A stretch of 64,000 bases of DNA from Brevibacterium gallinarum. GTDB lineage: Bacteria > Actinomycetota > Actinomycetes > Actinomycetales > Brevibacteriaceae. Positions 34,993 through 43,833 of this stretch are shown here, piece after piece. Location: positions 124,001-188,000 of the forward strand of contig NZ_JACSPY010000001.1 of assembly GCF_014836885.1 (NCBI RefSeq), in the 5' to 3' direction. A program made the translations under genes and the position numbers. The stretch's first letter is position 1. Every line of letters begins with the position of its first letter. Below the pieces are notes generated by a model. It ran no database searches. It was not told the origin of the DNA and saw only the letters and a program-made list of their open reading frames with translations.

Positions 34993-36225
34993 GGTGGCAG
35001 CGGCTCGGCGCCGCTCATCGCGCCGGCGCAGAGCGGTGAACGCGATCCCACCGGCTGCCAGCACGGCAGCGGCTGCGGCGATAAGGATGAGCGGTGAGCT
35101 CAGCGGGCTGGCCGGCTCCTGTGCCTCGGCTGCCGCAGTCTTCTCATGCGTGGGTGCGGCGGGCTCCGGACTCGGCTCCTCGCTGGGCTCCGGGGTCAGC
35201 GCGATGGTCGTCTCGACCGGCAGGTCCGACTGTGCGAACGACCAGTCGAGCAGGTCGATGGCCGCCTGTCGGGTGCTGTTATCCGAATGCAGGATCGCGG
35301 CTGCATAGGTCTTGCCGTCCCGTTCGGCTACGGCGACGAAGCTGCCCTTGGACTTGACGGTGTAGCCGTTCTTGAGGCCGAGCCCGCCGTCGACGCGCCC
35401 GACGATCTTCGTGTGATCCTGGATCGGGTAGCCCTTGAACTTCTCCTTCGTCTCCGGGTTCACGCCCCCGGGCATCCTGTACTCGGTCGTCTGCACGATC
35501 TTCATGAGATAGTCGTTGTCCAGCATCGCCCTGGCGATGATGAGCTGGTCGTGCACTGTCGTGACCTGGCCGTCGGCATCCAGGCCCGAGGTGTTCTTCG
35601 GCACCGTGCCGGTCAGCCCGAGCTCTTCGGCCTTGGCCTCCATGAGCTCAACGGCCCGGTCCTGCCCACCGGCGGCATTGCCCAGGGCGTGGGCGGCATC
35701 GTTGGCACTCGACATGAGCATCGCGTGGAAGAGCTGGTCGATGGTGTACTCGTTCTTCTGCACGAGTCCCACCTTGGTGCCGTCGACGGCCATATCGTCG
35801 AAGACCGCCTCGTACTTCTGCTCCGGGTCATCGAGCACATCGACGAGAGCCAGGGCGGTCAGCAGCTTGATGACCGAGGCCGGGGCAAGCTGCCGGTCCA
35901 TCTCCTGGGAGGTGAACACCTCGCCGGAGTCGAGATCGCCGACCACCCATGCGGACGCTTTCGGCTGCGGGGCCGGGGCGCCGTCGTCGATGCGTGCGCG
36001 TTCGTACATCGTCTCCGTGGGCGAGGCCTCCGGCTCGGCCACGATATCAGCTGCAGCGGAAGAGGAGACCGGAGCAGCAGGAGAGGCCAGCGGGCTGGGG
36101 GAGGCCAGAGCAGCAGACGGTGCGAGCGCGCTGCCGGCCGCGACGGCTGCAGCGGCGAGGCCGGCGCCGAGGCGGGTGTTCAGGCGTGCACGCCTGGGTC
36201 GTGTCGGACGAATCGAGTGGTTCAC
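34984..36225 (-). CDS. Membrane-anchored D-alanyl-D-alanine carboxypeptidase (S11)
   Basis: A 413-residue penicillin-binding protein trimming peptidoglycan stem peptides. A basic start and hydrophobic segment form the signal peptide (LGAGLAAAAVAAGSALAPSA). Active-site motifs: PASVIKLL (Ser-x-x-Lys), SSANDAA (Ser-x-Asn) and GLKNGYTVKSKG in place of Lys-Thr-Gly. A C-terminal membrane segment (ILIAAAAAVLAAGGIAFTAL) and Arg-rich tail anchor it. GTG 36225 is chosen because TAGACT lies eight bases upstream; a longer start at 36276 is unlikely. Confidence 0.88.
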   Translation of the reverse strand: MNHSIRPTRPRRARLNTRLGAGLAAAAVAAGSALAPSAALASPSPLASPAAPVSSSAAADIVAEPEASPTETMYERARIDDGAPAPQPKASAWVVGDLDSGEVFTSQEMDRQLAPASVIKLLTALALVDVLDDPEQKYEAVFDDMAVDGTKVGLVQKNEYTIDQLFHAMLMSSANDAAHALGNAAGGQDRAVELMEAKAEELGLTGTVPKNTSGLDADGQVTTVHDQLIIARAMLDNDYLMKIVQTTEYRMPGGVNPETKEKFKGYPIQDHTKIVGRVDGGLGLKNGYTVKSKGSFVAVAERDGKTYAAAILHSDNSTRQAAIDLLDWSFAQSDLPVETTIALTPEPSEEPSPEPAAPTHEKTAAAEAQEPASPLSSPLILIAAAAAVLAAGGIAFTALRRRDERRRAAATSE

Positions 36226-36233
36226 AGCTTGCA

Positions 36234-36239
36234 AGTCTA
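36234..36239 (-). promoter_or_regulatory. -10 box of a leaderless promoter for the carboxypeptidase
   Basis: Minus-strand TAGACT followed by eight bases and GTG. Confidence 0.45.
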
Positions 36240-36367
36240 ACCATGCCAGCTGAGACCACCGCACGTCGCCGGCCACCGCCTCGGCGCCGGCGGGCAGGAA
36301 CCGGCGGTGAATGCACGCAGGCCCCGTGCCGCGAAGATGCGGGACGGGGCCTGATGTGTGAGGCGGG

Positions 36368-37159
36368 TCAGAAGGCGCGCTGGAGCAGCGCCTGCTTGAC
36401 CTCGGCGATCGCCTTGGTCACCTCGATGCCGCGCGGGCAGGCTTCGGTGCAGTTGAAGGTGGTGCGGCAGCGCCACACGCCCTCCTTGTCGTTGAGCACC
36501 TCCAGGCGCATGTCGCCGCCCTCATCGCGGGAGTCGAAGATGAAGCGGTGGGCGTTGACGATCGAGGCCGGCCCGAAGTACTGGCCGTCGGTCCAGAACA
36601 CCGGGCACGAGGTGGTGCACGCCGCGCACAGGATGCACTTGGTGGTGTCGTCGAAGCGCTCACGATCCTCGATCGACTGCAGACGCTCACGCGTCGGCTC
36701 GTGACCGGAGGTGATGAGGAAGGGCATGATCTCACGGTACGACTGGAAGAACGGCTCCATGTCGACGATGAGGTCCTTCTCCAGCGGCAGGCCCTTGATC
36801 GCCTCGACGGTGATCGTCTTGCTCGTGTCGAGGTCCTTCAGCAGGGTCTTGCAGGCCAGCCGGTTGCGGCCGTTGATCCGCACCGCATCCGAACCGCACA
36901 CGCCGTGCGCACACGAGCGGCGGAACGACAGCGAACCGTCGATCTCCCACTTGATCTTGTGCAGGGCATCGAGCACACGGTCGGTGCCGTACATCGTGAC
37001 CTTGTACTCCTCCCAGTGCGGGGCCTCGTCCTTCTCAGGGTCGAAGCGCGCGATCTGGAAGGTGCAGTCGAACGACGGGATCTCGCCGCCGCCACCGCCG
37101 AGGTGGTCGGGGAGATCGACCTTGGATGCAGGCTCTGCAGTGTTCTGATTCTCGCTCAT
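36368..37159 (-). CDS. sdhB: Succinate dehydrogenase iron-sulfur subunit
   Basis: A 263-residue subunit carrying electrons from FAD to quinone. Three cluster motifs are present: SCAHGVCGSDA plus a later Cys for the 2Fe-2S centre, CILCAACTTSCP for 4Fe-4S, and CRTTFNCTEACPRGI for 3Fe-4S. The first 25 residues are a Gly/Pro-rich extension. It overlaps sdhA by one base as the last gene of sdhCDAB. Confidence 0.96.
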   Translation of the reverse strand: MSENQNTAEPASKVDLPDHLGGGGGEIPSFDCTFQIARFDPEKDEAPHWEEYKVTMYGTDRVLDALHKIKWEIDGSLSFRRSCAHGVCGSDAVRINGRNRLACKTLLKDLDTSKTITVEAIKGLPLEKDLIVDMEPFFQSYREIMPFLITSGHEPTRERLQSIEDRERFDDTTKCILCAACTTSCPVFWTDGQYFGPASIVNAHRFIFDSRDEGGDMRLEVLNDKEGVWRCRTTFNCTEACPRGIEVTKAIAEVKQALLQRAF

Positions 37160-38919
37160 CAGTACTTACGCTCCATCGGCTGGTATCGGGTGACGACGAC
37201 CGGCTTGGTCTCCAGGCGCATGCCCTTGATGCCCTCGGCCTCGCCGTCCGGATCGAGGTAGGTCATCGTGTGGTGCATGAAGTTCTCATCGTCACGGTCG
37301 GGGAAGTCCTCGCGGAAGTGACCGCCGCGGGATTCCTTGCGGTGGATGGCTGCCACCGTGACGACCTCGGCGATCTCGAGCAGGAAGCCCAGCTCGATCG
37401 CTTCGAGGAGGTCGAGGTTGAAGCGCTTGCCGCGGTCGTGGATGCCGACGTTGCGGTAGCGCTCGCGCAGCCGCTCGATCTCGTCGAGTGCCTCGCGCAG
37501 GGTCTCGTCGGTGCGGAACACCTGGACGTTGGCGTCCATAATCTCCTGCAGGTCCTTGCGGATCTCGCCGACGAGCTCTGTGCCGTTCGATGCGCGCATC
37601 GTGTCGACGAGCTCGACGGTGCGGTCAGCGGCACCTTCCGGCAGCTCCGGCAGCTCGGCGGTCTTGGCGTATTCCGCGGCGGCGATGCCAGCGCGCTTGC
37701 CGAAGACGTTGATGTCGAGCAGCGAGTTGGTGCCCAGGCGGTTCGAGCCGTGCACGGAGACGCAGGCGGTCTCACCGGCGGCGTAGAGGCCGGGGACGAT
37801 GTCGGTGTTGTTGGCCAGCACCTCGGACTTGACGTTGGTCGGGATGCCGCCCATCGCGTAGTGCGCGGTCGGGAACACCGGCACCGGCTCGGTGTAGGGC
37901 TCCACACCGAGGTAGGTGCGGGCGAACTCGGTGATGTCCGGCAGCTTCGCGTCGATGTGCGCTGGCTCCAGGTGGGTGAGGTCGAGCAGCACGTAGTCCT
38001 TGTTCGGTCCGCAGCCGCGGCCCTCGCGCACCTCGTTGGCCATCGACCGGGCGACGATGTCACGCGGTGCGAGGTCCTTGATGGTCGGGGCGTAGCGCTC
38101 CATGAAGCGCTCACCGTCGGCGTTGCGCAGCACCGCTCCCTCACCGCGGGCAGCCTCGGAGAGCAGGATGCCGAGGCCGGCCAGGCCGGTCGGGTGGAAC
38201 TGGAAGAACTCCATGTCCTCCAGCGGGATGCCGTTGTTGTAGGCGACTGCGACGCCGTCACCGGTCAGGGTGTGGGCGTTCGAGGTGGTCTTGAAGATCT
38301 TGCCGAACCCGCCGGAGGCGAACACGACGGCCTTGGCACGGAAGACGTGGATCTCGCCGGTGGCCAGCTCGTAGGACACCACGCCGGCCGGGCGGCGCAC
38401 GCCGTCGACCTCGGTCATGATGAGGTCGAGGACGTAGAACTCGTTGTAGAACTCGACGCCGTGCTTGACGCAGTTCTGGTACAGCGTCTGGAGGATCATG
38501 TGGCCGGTGCGGTCTGCGGCGTAGCAGGCGCGGCGGACCGGGGCCTTGCCGTGATCACGGGTGTGGCCGCCGAAACGACGCTGGTCGATCTTGCCCTCCG
38601 GGGTGCGGTTGAAGGGCAGGCCCATCTTCTCCAGGTCGAGGACAGCGTCGATGGCCTCCTTGGCCATCACCTCGGCAGCATCCTGGTCGACGAGGTAGTC
38701 GCCGCCCTTGATGGTGTCGAAGGTGTGCCACTCCCAGTTGTCCTCCTCGACGTTGGCCAGCGCGGCGCACATGCCGCCCTGTGCCGCGCCGGTGTGGGAG
38801 CGGGTCGGGTAGATCTTGGTCAGCACGGCAGTGCGTGCGCGCTGGCCGGCTTCGATGGCGGCGCGCATTCCAGCGCCGCCGGCGCCGACGATCACCACGT
38901 CGTAGTCATGTACCTGCAT
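37159..38919 (-). CDS. sdhA: Succinate dehydrogenase flavoprotein subunit
   Basis: A 586-residue flavoprotein. The dinucleotide-binding motif VVIVGAGGAGMRAAIEAG is at the N-terminus, the covalent-FAD His is in TRSHTGAAQGGM, and the catalytic region includes FHPTGL and GGFGKIFKTTSNAHTLTGDG. AHYAMGGIPTNVKSEVL and HGSNRLGTNSLLDINVFGKR are standard. It oxidises succinate to fumarate and is coupled to sdhB. Confidence 0.97.
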   Translation of the reverse strand: MQVHDYDVVIVGAGGAGMRAAIEAGQRARTAVLTKIYPTRSHTGAAQGGMCAALANVEEDNWEWHTFDTIKGGDYLVDQDAAEVMAKEAIDAVLDLEKMGLPFNRTPEGKIDQRRFGGHTRDHGKAPVRRACYAADRTGHMILQTLYQNCVKHGVEFYNEFYVLDLIMTEVDGVRRPAGVVSYELATGEIHVFRAKAVVFASGGFGKIFKTTSNAHTLTGDGVAVAYNNGIPLEDMEFFQFHPTGLAGLGILLSEAARGEGAVLRNADGERFMERYAPTIKDLAPRDIVARSMANEVREGRGCGPNKDYVLLDLTHLEPAHIDAKLPDITEFARTYLGVEPYTEPVPVFPTAHYAMGGIPTNVKSEVLANNTDIVPGLYAAGETACVSVHGSNRLGTNSLLDINVFGKRAGIAAAEYAKTAELPELPEGAADRTVELVDTMRASNGTELVGEIRKDLQEIMDANVQVFRTDETLREALDEIERLRERYRNVGIHDRGKRFNLDLLEAIELGFLLEIAEVVTVAAIHRKESRGGHFREDFPDRDDENFMHHTMTYLDPDGEAEGIKGMRLETKPVVVTRYQPMERKY

Positions 38920-38976
38920 AGAAATCCAATTCTCCTTGGCCGGAAAGAGCCGGTGGGACGAGTGAGAGAGGCGCGA

Positions 38977-39423
38977 TCACCGTGAGCAGAAGTCAGGGAT
39001 GAGCGACGGATCGGCTCCGACGGGGCACGGATCGAAGGTGAAGATCACGAGCGTGCCGAGGACGATGATGACCGCCGAGGCGATGTAGAGCGTCAGCAGC
39101 AGCGCCATGCGGGTGCGCGGCTTCTCGGCGTAGTCGCTGATGATCGTGCGCATGCCGTTGGTGCCGTGCAGCATGGCCAGCCACAGCATGAGCAGATCCC
39201 AGATCTGCCAGAACGGGCTGGCCCACTTGCCGGCGACGAAGCCGAAGTCGAGGCCCTGGACGCCCTCGCCCTGCCACAGGTTGACGAACAGGTGGCCGAA
39301 GATGAGCACGATGAGCACGACGCCGGAGAGGCGCATGAACAGCCAGGCCCAGAGTTCGAAGCGCGAGCGCGTGGACTTATGCCGGTCGTAGCCGGTGCGC
39401 GGTGCGGGAATGGTCGACGTCAT
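38977..39423 (-). CDS. sdhD: Succinate dehydrogenase membrane anchor subunit
   Basis: A 148-residue three-helix membrane protein: FELWAWLFMRLSGVVLIVLIFGHL, WDLLMLWLAMLHGTNGMRTI and a final hydrophobic helix. His in the first and second helices are candidates for heme b ligation. It lies between sdhC (5 bp) and sdhA (57 bp). Confidence 0.9.
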   Translation of the reverse strand: MTSTIPAPRTGYDRHKSTRSRFELWAWLFMRLSGVVLIVLIFGHLFVNLWQGEGVQGLDFGFVAGKWASPFWQIWDLLMLWLAMLHGTNGMRTIISDYAEKPRTRMALLLTLYIASAVIIVLGTLVIFTFDPCPVGADPSLIPDFCSR

Positions 39424-39428
39424 GTTCC

Positions 39429-39806
39429 TCAGCCTCCGAACGTGTGCATCAGGTGTCGGGGCAGGAACGCGGCCATCATGATGACCCAGCCGATGATGAC
39501 TGCCCAGAACAGCTTCTTCTGGTTCTTCGGGCCGCCGGACCAGAAGTCGACAGCGGCGATGCGCAGGCCGTTGAAGGCGTGGAACACGATGGCTCCGACC
39601 AAGCCGATTTCGCCGATGGCCATCAGAGGGGTCTTGTACGTCGCGATGACGGCGTCGTACGCCTCAGGCGAGACACGGACAAGAGCTGTGTCGAGCACGT
39701 GTACGAGCAGGAAGAAGAAGATGCCGACGCCGGTCACGCGATGCGCAACCCAAGACCACATTCCTTCATTTCCGCGGTACAGAGTGCCCGTTGACGCATT
39801 GGCCAC
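39429..39806 (-). CDS. sdhC: Succinate dehydrogenase cytochrome b556 subunit
   Basis: A 125-residue three-helix protein with the family signature YRGNEGMWSWVAHRVTGVGI, HVLDTALV and HAFNGLRI (heme-ligand His). Start GTG 39806 follows GGAGG by seven bases; the longer frame from 39938 has no conserved sequence. It is the first gene of sdhCDAB and is preceded by a good promoter. Confidence 0.92.
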   Translation of the reverse strand: MANASTGTLYRGNEGMWSWVAHRVTGVGIFFFLLVHVLDTALVRVSPEAYDAVIATYKTPLMAIGEIGLVGAIVFHAFNGLRIAAVDFWSGGPKNQKKLFWAVIIGWVIMMAAFLPRHLMHTFGG

Positions 39807-40163
39807 GGGGCATCCTCCAAGTGAAATGCGAACAGATGTGTACCTCTTGAAATTACGCCGAACTTGGGAGAATCGCCAATCTGCCGGGCGGCATTGTTGC
39901 CGATTCGATGTGAATCCCCTCAAAGAGGCGTCCATCAAACGGACGGGAGATCTCGCGCGTCATTTAGGGCATATCCGTGTGCCGTAAACATGCGCGCCGC
40001 AGTGATGGGTCTGTGTGCGCATCCACTGCGGCACCCGTGAGCGTGTGCGCCTGTGCTGAGCAGGAGAGACGGTATCGTGGCCGGCAGGTGCGGGGTGCGC
40101 CGAGGGTGCCGCCGGTGCCGCAGTCAAGCCACAGATGCAGTCTGAGACGGAGGATGAGACGCG
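39807..40163. other. Divergent sdhC-manC intergenic region
   Basis: A 357-bp gap. The sdh promoter is at 39850-39879. On the plus strand TATCGT (40073-40078) is a possible -10 for manC, and a GGAGG ribosome site lies just before its ATG. No ORF with convincing coding character lies in between. Confidence 0.4.
39850..39879 (-). promoter_or_regulatory. sdhCDAB promoter
   Basis: On the minus strand TTGGCG and TAATTT are 18 bp apart, about 44 bp before the sdhC GTG, so transcription would start close to 39843. Confidence 0.55.
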
Positions 40164-41279
40164 ATGAATCCGCACTTCCACGCAGTGATCCCGGCCGGCG
40201 GCTCCGGCACCCGGCTGTGGCCGGTCTCGCGGGAGGCCACCCCGAAGTTCCTCCACGATGTCCTCGGCCTCGGCCGCACCCTGCTGCAGTCGACCTGGGA
40301 TCGCGTCATCCCCCTCGTCGACGCCGACCGCACCTGGGTCGTCACCGGCACCAGCCACGCACATGCCGTGGCCGATCAGCTCCCGCAGCTGCGCAGTGAC
40401 CGCATCATCACCGAACCCTCGCCCAAGGACTCCGCGGCCGCGATCGGACTGGCCGCGATGCTCATCCACGACACCGACCCGCAGGCGATCATCGGCTCCT
40501 TCTCCGCCGACCACTCGATCACCAACGTCGCAGAGTTCCACGATGTCATCGGCCAGGCGGTCACCGCCGCCGAGCAGACCGGCGACATCGTCACCATCGG
40601 CATCACCCCCACCTACCCGGCCACCGCCTACGGCTACATTAAGACCGGCTCCCACCTCGGGATCCCCGGCGCCTACGCCGCCCGCCGCGCCGCCGCATTC
40701 GTCGAGAAGCCCGCCGCTTCGGTCGCCCGCACCTATGTCTACTCCGGCTCCTATCGCTGGAACGCCGGCATGTTCATCGCGACCACCGAGGCGCTGCTCG
40801 CGGTGCTGGCCGAACAGGCCCCTGAGCTCTACGCCGCGCTGCGCTCGGTCGCCGACGTCTGGCACGATGAGCAGGCCCGCGAGCAGCAGCTGGCCGAGGT
40901 GTGGTCGGGTCTGGAGAAGCGCGCCATCGACTACGTCGTCGCCGAACCGGCCGCCGAAGCCGGGCGCGTCATCGTCGTGCCCGGCGACTTCGGCTGGGAC
41001 GACGTCGGGGACTTCGACTCGGTGGCCAAGCTGCGCCAGCCGGTGCCCGGCGAATCCTCGGCCGTCTACGCGATCGGCGAGGAATGCCAGATCGTCGACG
41101 TCGACACCTCGGGGGTGGTCTTCTCCAGCACCGACCGGCTCGTCGCCCTCGTCGGGCTCGACGACGTCGTCGTCGTCGACACTGACGATGTGCTGCTCGT
41201 CGCCTCCCGCTCCCACGCCCAGGATGTCAAGGCCGCTGTCAGCCGGGTCGCGGAGCTGGGGCGGCAGGACCTGCTCTGA
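40164..41279 (+). CDS. manC: Mannose-1-phosphate guanylyltransferase
   Basis: A 371-residue nucleotidyltransferase making GDP-mannose from GTP and mannose-1-phosphate, for glycans and glycolipids. Motifs: VIPAGGSGTRLWPVSREATPK, IIGSFSADHSI, FVEKPA and YRWNAGMFIAT; GDFGWDDVGDFDSV is also typical. The isomerase domain of bifunctional enzymes is absent. It appears to be a single gene; the next gene has its own promoter. Confidence 0.93.
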   Translation: MNPHFHAVIPAGGSGTRLWPVSREATPKFLHDVLGLGRTLLQSTWDRVIPLVDADRTWVVTGTSHAHAVADQLPQLRSDRIITEPSPKDSAAAIGLAAMLIHDTDPQAIIGSFSADHSITNVAEFHDVIGQAVTAAEQTGDIVTIGITPTYPATAYGYIKTGSHLGIPGAYAARRAAAFVEKPAASVARTYVYSGSYRWNAGMFIATTEALLAVLAEQAPELYAALRSVADVWHDEQAREQQLAEVWSGLEKRAIDYVVAEPAAEAGRVIVVPGDFGWDDVGDFDSVAKLRQPVPGESSAVYAIGEECQIVDVDTSGVVFSSTDRLVALVGLDDVVVVDTDDVLLVASRSHAQDVKAAVSRVAELGRQDLL

Positions 41280-41378
41280 ACCCGCGCCCGCGGCGGGCCG
41301 GCCGCCCGGCGCCCGCGCGCCTGGGGTGGATTGTGAAGTTTTGGGACACGCGCCCAGGATCGTCGCAGGTCGGCTGAC

Positions 41379-41384
41379 TAGACT
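41379..41384 (+). promoter_or_regulatory. -10 box of a leaderless promoter for the M20 amidohydrolase
   Basis: TAGACT followed by eight bases and GTG 41393. Confidence 0.45.
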
Positions 41385-41392
41385 CTTGCGCT

Positions 41393-42568
41393 GTGATCCA
41401 AAGCCACCTTGCGCCCTTCTACGATGAGCTGCTCGAGTTCCGGCGTGACATCCACGCCCACCCTGAGCTGTCCTACGAGGAGTTCCGGACGACGGAGAAG
41501 ATCCTCGGGTTTCTGCGCAACGCCGACCTCGCCCCGCAGGCCCTGGAGGGTACTGGCGTGGTCTGTGACGTGGGGGAGGGTCCGCTCGTCGCCGCGCTGC
41601 GCGCCGACATCGATGCGCTGCCGCTCGACGATCTGACCGGCACCGAGTTCGCCTCGACGGTGCCCGGTGTCGCCCATGCCTGCGGCCACGACATCCACCT
41701 CAGCGCGCTGGCCGGTGCCGGCCGGGTGCTGAGCGCCATCCACAAGGAGCTGCCCGGTGGACTCGGCGGGCGCATCCGGATGATCTTCCAGCCGGCTGAG
41801 GAGGTCACTCCTGGAGGTGCGCTCAAGGTCATCAGCCAGGGTGTGCTCGCCGATGTGCCGCGCGTCTTCGCCATCCACTGCGACCCCAACGTCGACGTCG
41901 GCAGAGTCGGCTCGCGCATCGGCCCGATCACCGCCGCCGGCGACACCGTCATCATCCGGCTCTCCGGCCACGGCGGCCACACCTCGCGCCCGCACCTGAC
42001 CGAGGACCTCGTCTACGCCCTCGGCAAGCTCACCACCGACCTGCCGGCCACGCTCTCGCGCCTCATCGACCCCCGCCATGCGATCTCCCTGGTCTGGGGC
42101 GAGATCCGCGCCGGCCACGCCCCCAACGTCGTGCCGGCCGACGGGTTCCTCCAGGGCACCCTGCGCTGCCTCGACGTCGACGGCTGGAACCAGGTCGCCG
42201 AGGTGCTGCCTGACCTCGTCGAACGCGTCACCGGACCCTACGGCGTCGACGTCGAGCTGGAGCACCGCCGCGGTGTGCCGCCGGTCGTCAACACCGAGGA
42301 GGAGGTCTCCCTGCTCGAGGCCGCCGTGCGCGATGAGCTCGGTCCCGGCAGCGTGCAGCTGACCCCGCAGTCGATGGGCGGGGAGGATTTCGCCTGGTAT
42401 CTGACGAACTGCCCCGGCGCACTCGTGCGCGTGGGCACCCGCACCCCGGGCGGGATTACGTACGATATCCACCAAGGCGACTACCTCGTCGACGAACGCG
42501 CACTGGAGATGAGCGTCCGCGTCTACACCGCGATGGCGCTTCGAGCCCTGGGAGTCCCGTGGTCCTGA
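41393..42568 (+). CDS. M20 family amidohydrolase
   Basis: A 391-residue metal-dependent hydrolase of the N-acyl-amino-acid/IAA-amino-acid amidohydrolase group. Motifs: RRDIHAHPELSYEE, RADIDALPL, ACGHDIHLSAL and QPAEEVTPGGAL, with GGEDFAWYL near the C-terminus. The substrate is an N-acylated amino acid or dipeptide, not predictable further. It overlaps the lipoprotein gene by ten bases. Confidence 0.88.
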   Translation: MIQSHLAPFYDELLEFRRDIHAHPELSYEEFRTTEKILGFLRNADLAPQALEGTGVVCDVGEGPLVAALRADIDALPLDDLTGTEFASTVPGVAHACGHDIHLSALAGAGRVLSAIHKELPGGLGGRIRMIFQPAEEVTPGGALKVISQGVLADVPRVFAIHCDPNVDVGRVGSRIGPITAAGDTVIIRLSGHGGHTSRPHLTEDLVYALGKLTTDLPATLSRLIDPRHAISLVWGEIRAGHAPNVVPADGFLQGTLRCLDVDGWNQVAEVLPDLVERVTGPYGVDVELEHRRGVPPVVNTEEEVSLLEAAVRDELGPGSVQLTPQSMGGEDFAWYLTNCPGALVRVGTRTPGGITYDIHQGDYLVDERALEMSVRVYTAMALRALGVPWS

Positions 42569-43731
42569 AACCTGCCGCAGCCCTCACCACGGCCCTCATC
42601 GTGCCCGGACTGGTGCTGCTGACAGGGTGCGGAGCCGAAGAGCCGGCCGAGCCGCTGCTCACCAGCGGCTGCATGGTCTCCTCGCCGGCGGGCTTCGACG
42701 ACCGCTCGATCGGGCAGCTGAGCTTCGGCGAGGTGTCCAACGCCCAGCGCTCCGATTTCCTCGGCTCGACGTCCACCCAGCGCGTCGACTCGCTCGACGA
42801 CACGCGCCGGGCGCTGGAGGACTACGCCGACCGCGGCTGCACGCTCACCGCGCTGCTCGGCCCCGGTGGGGCGCAGATGCTCGCCGAGGTCGCCGCCGGC
42901 CACCCCGACCAGGCGTGGATGGCGGTGGCCACCGGCGGCGCCGGAGCCGGCGGCCAGGACTTCCCCGACAACGTCATCACCGTCGACTTCGACCTCCTCG
43001 AACCGGCCTTCATCGCCGGCTACATCGCCGCCACCAGCTCCGAGACCGGCATCGTGTCGGCCTACTCCTCCTACGGATTCGAGAACAACCGCGGACTGCT
43101 CACCGCCTTCGACGCCGGCGTCGAGCAGTTCAACGAGGACACCGACGCAGCAGACGACGAGCGCGTGCGCAGCCACCGCGCCGGCCAGATCGAGGGCCGC
43201 ACCGTCTCCGACACGACCGCCGCCGGATTCGACATCACCGCCGAGGCGATTGAGGCCGATGCCGATGTCATCGTGCCCTTCGCCTCGGGCGCGGCCAGCG
43301 GTTCGCTCACCTGGTTCCACGAGCACTACTTCCCGCCGGACGAACAGACCACCGGGCCCGAGGCGGAGGACGCCCCGGCAGACGAACCCAAGCGCACCCT
43401 CGTGTGGTACGGCGCTGACGGCTCGGAGACCCTCGGGCGCGTCGGCCGCTACGTCATCGCCTCGATCGTGCCCAACATCGCCGCCGGCTTCCAGACCACC
43501 ATCGAAGGCTGGCCGCAGACCGGCTTCGCCGGCGAACTCGAACCGGCAGGCCAGCAGCCCGAACCGATCGGCGACCTGCTCGTGCGCTCCCGCAGCTACC
43601 GCGGCACGATCGAGAACGGCGGCATCACGATGGTCGCCTCCGATGTGCCGCTGTCCGGGGTGGCCGGGGTCGGGCGCGAGGTGACAGACGTGCAGGAGCG
43701 GATCCGCTCCGGGGAGATCGAACTGCCCTGA
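42559..43731 (+). CDS. BMP family substrate-binding lipoprotein
   Basis: A 390-residue protein with a lipobox signal (VLLTGCGAE; the Cys is about residue 23) and a periplasmic-binding-protein fold of the BMP/Med type (GPGGAQMLAEVAAGHPDQAWM, YIAATSSETGIV, ADVIVPFASGAASG). Relatives bind nucleosides and serve ABC importers. No ATPase or permease genes lie beside it, although the adenosine deaminase does. GTG start overlaps the amidohydrolase end. Confidence 0.82.
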   Translation: MVLKPAAALTTALIVPGLVLLTGCGAEEPAEPLLTSGCMVSSPAGFDDRSIGQLSFGEVSNAQRSDFLGSTSTQRVDSLDDTRRALEDYADRGCTLTALLGPGGAQMLAEVAAGHPDQAWMAVATGGAGAGGQDFPDNVITVDFDLLEPAFIAGYIAATSSETGIVSAYSSYGFENNRGLLTAFDAGVEQFNEDTDAADDERVRSHRAGQIEGRTVSDTTAAGFDITAEAIEADADVIVPFASGAASGSLTWFHEHYFPPDEQTTGPEAEDAPADEPKRTLVWYGADGSETLGRVGRYVIASIVPNIAAGFQTTIEGWPQTGFAGELEPAGQQPEPIGDLLVRSRSYRGTIENGGITMVASDVPLSGVAGVGREVTDVQERIRSGEIELP

Positions 43732-43771
43732 CCCGCCTGCCGGCAGGCGCGCCCCCCGCGCTCGCCGCAGC

Positions 43772-43828
43772 AGGCCATGCCGTCAGCAGCAGGCCATGCC
43801 GTGCGCTGGAGGCCATGCCGTAAGCTGA
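43772..43828 (+). repeat. 19-bp tandem repeat feeding the add promoter
   Basis: Three units begin with AGGCCATGCCGT (43772, 43791, 43810). The third unit contributes TAAGCT, the putative -10 box of add. Confidence 0.85.
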
Positions 43829-43833
43829 GGGAC

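Noticed and set aside
37126..38985. A 619-codon plus-strand frame opposite sdhA
   Set aside because: sdhA is unmistakable on the other strand; the frame is rich in Val, Asp, Arg and Leu as expected for antisense of a GC-rich gene.
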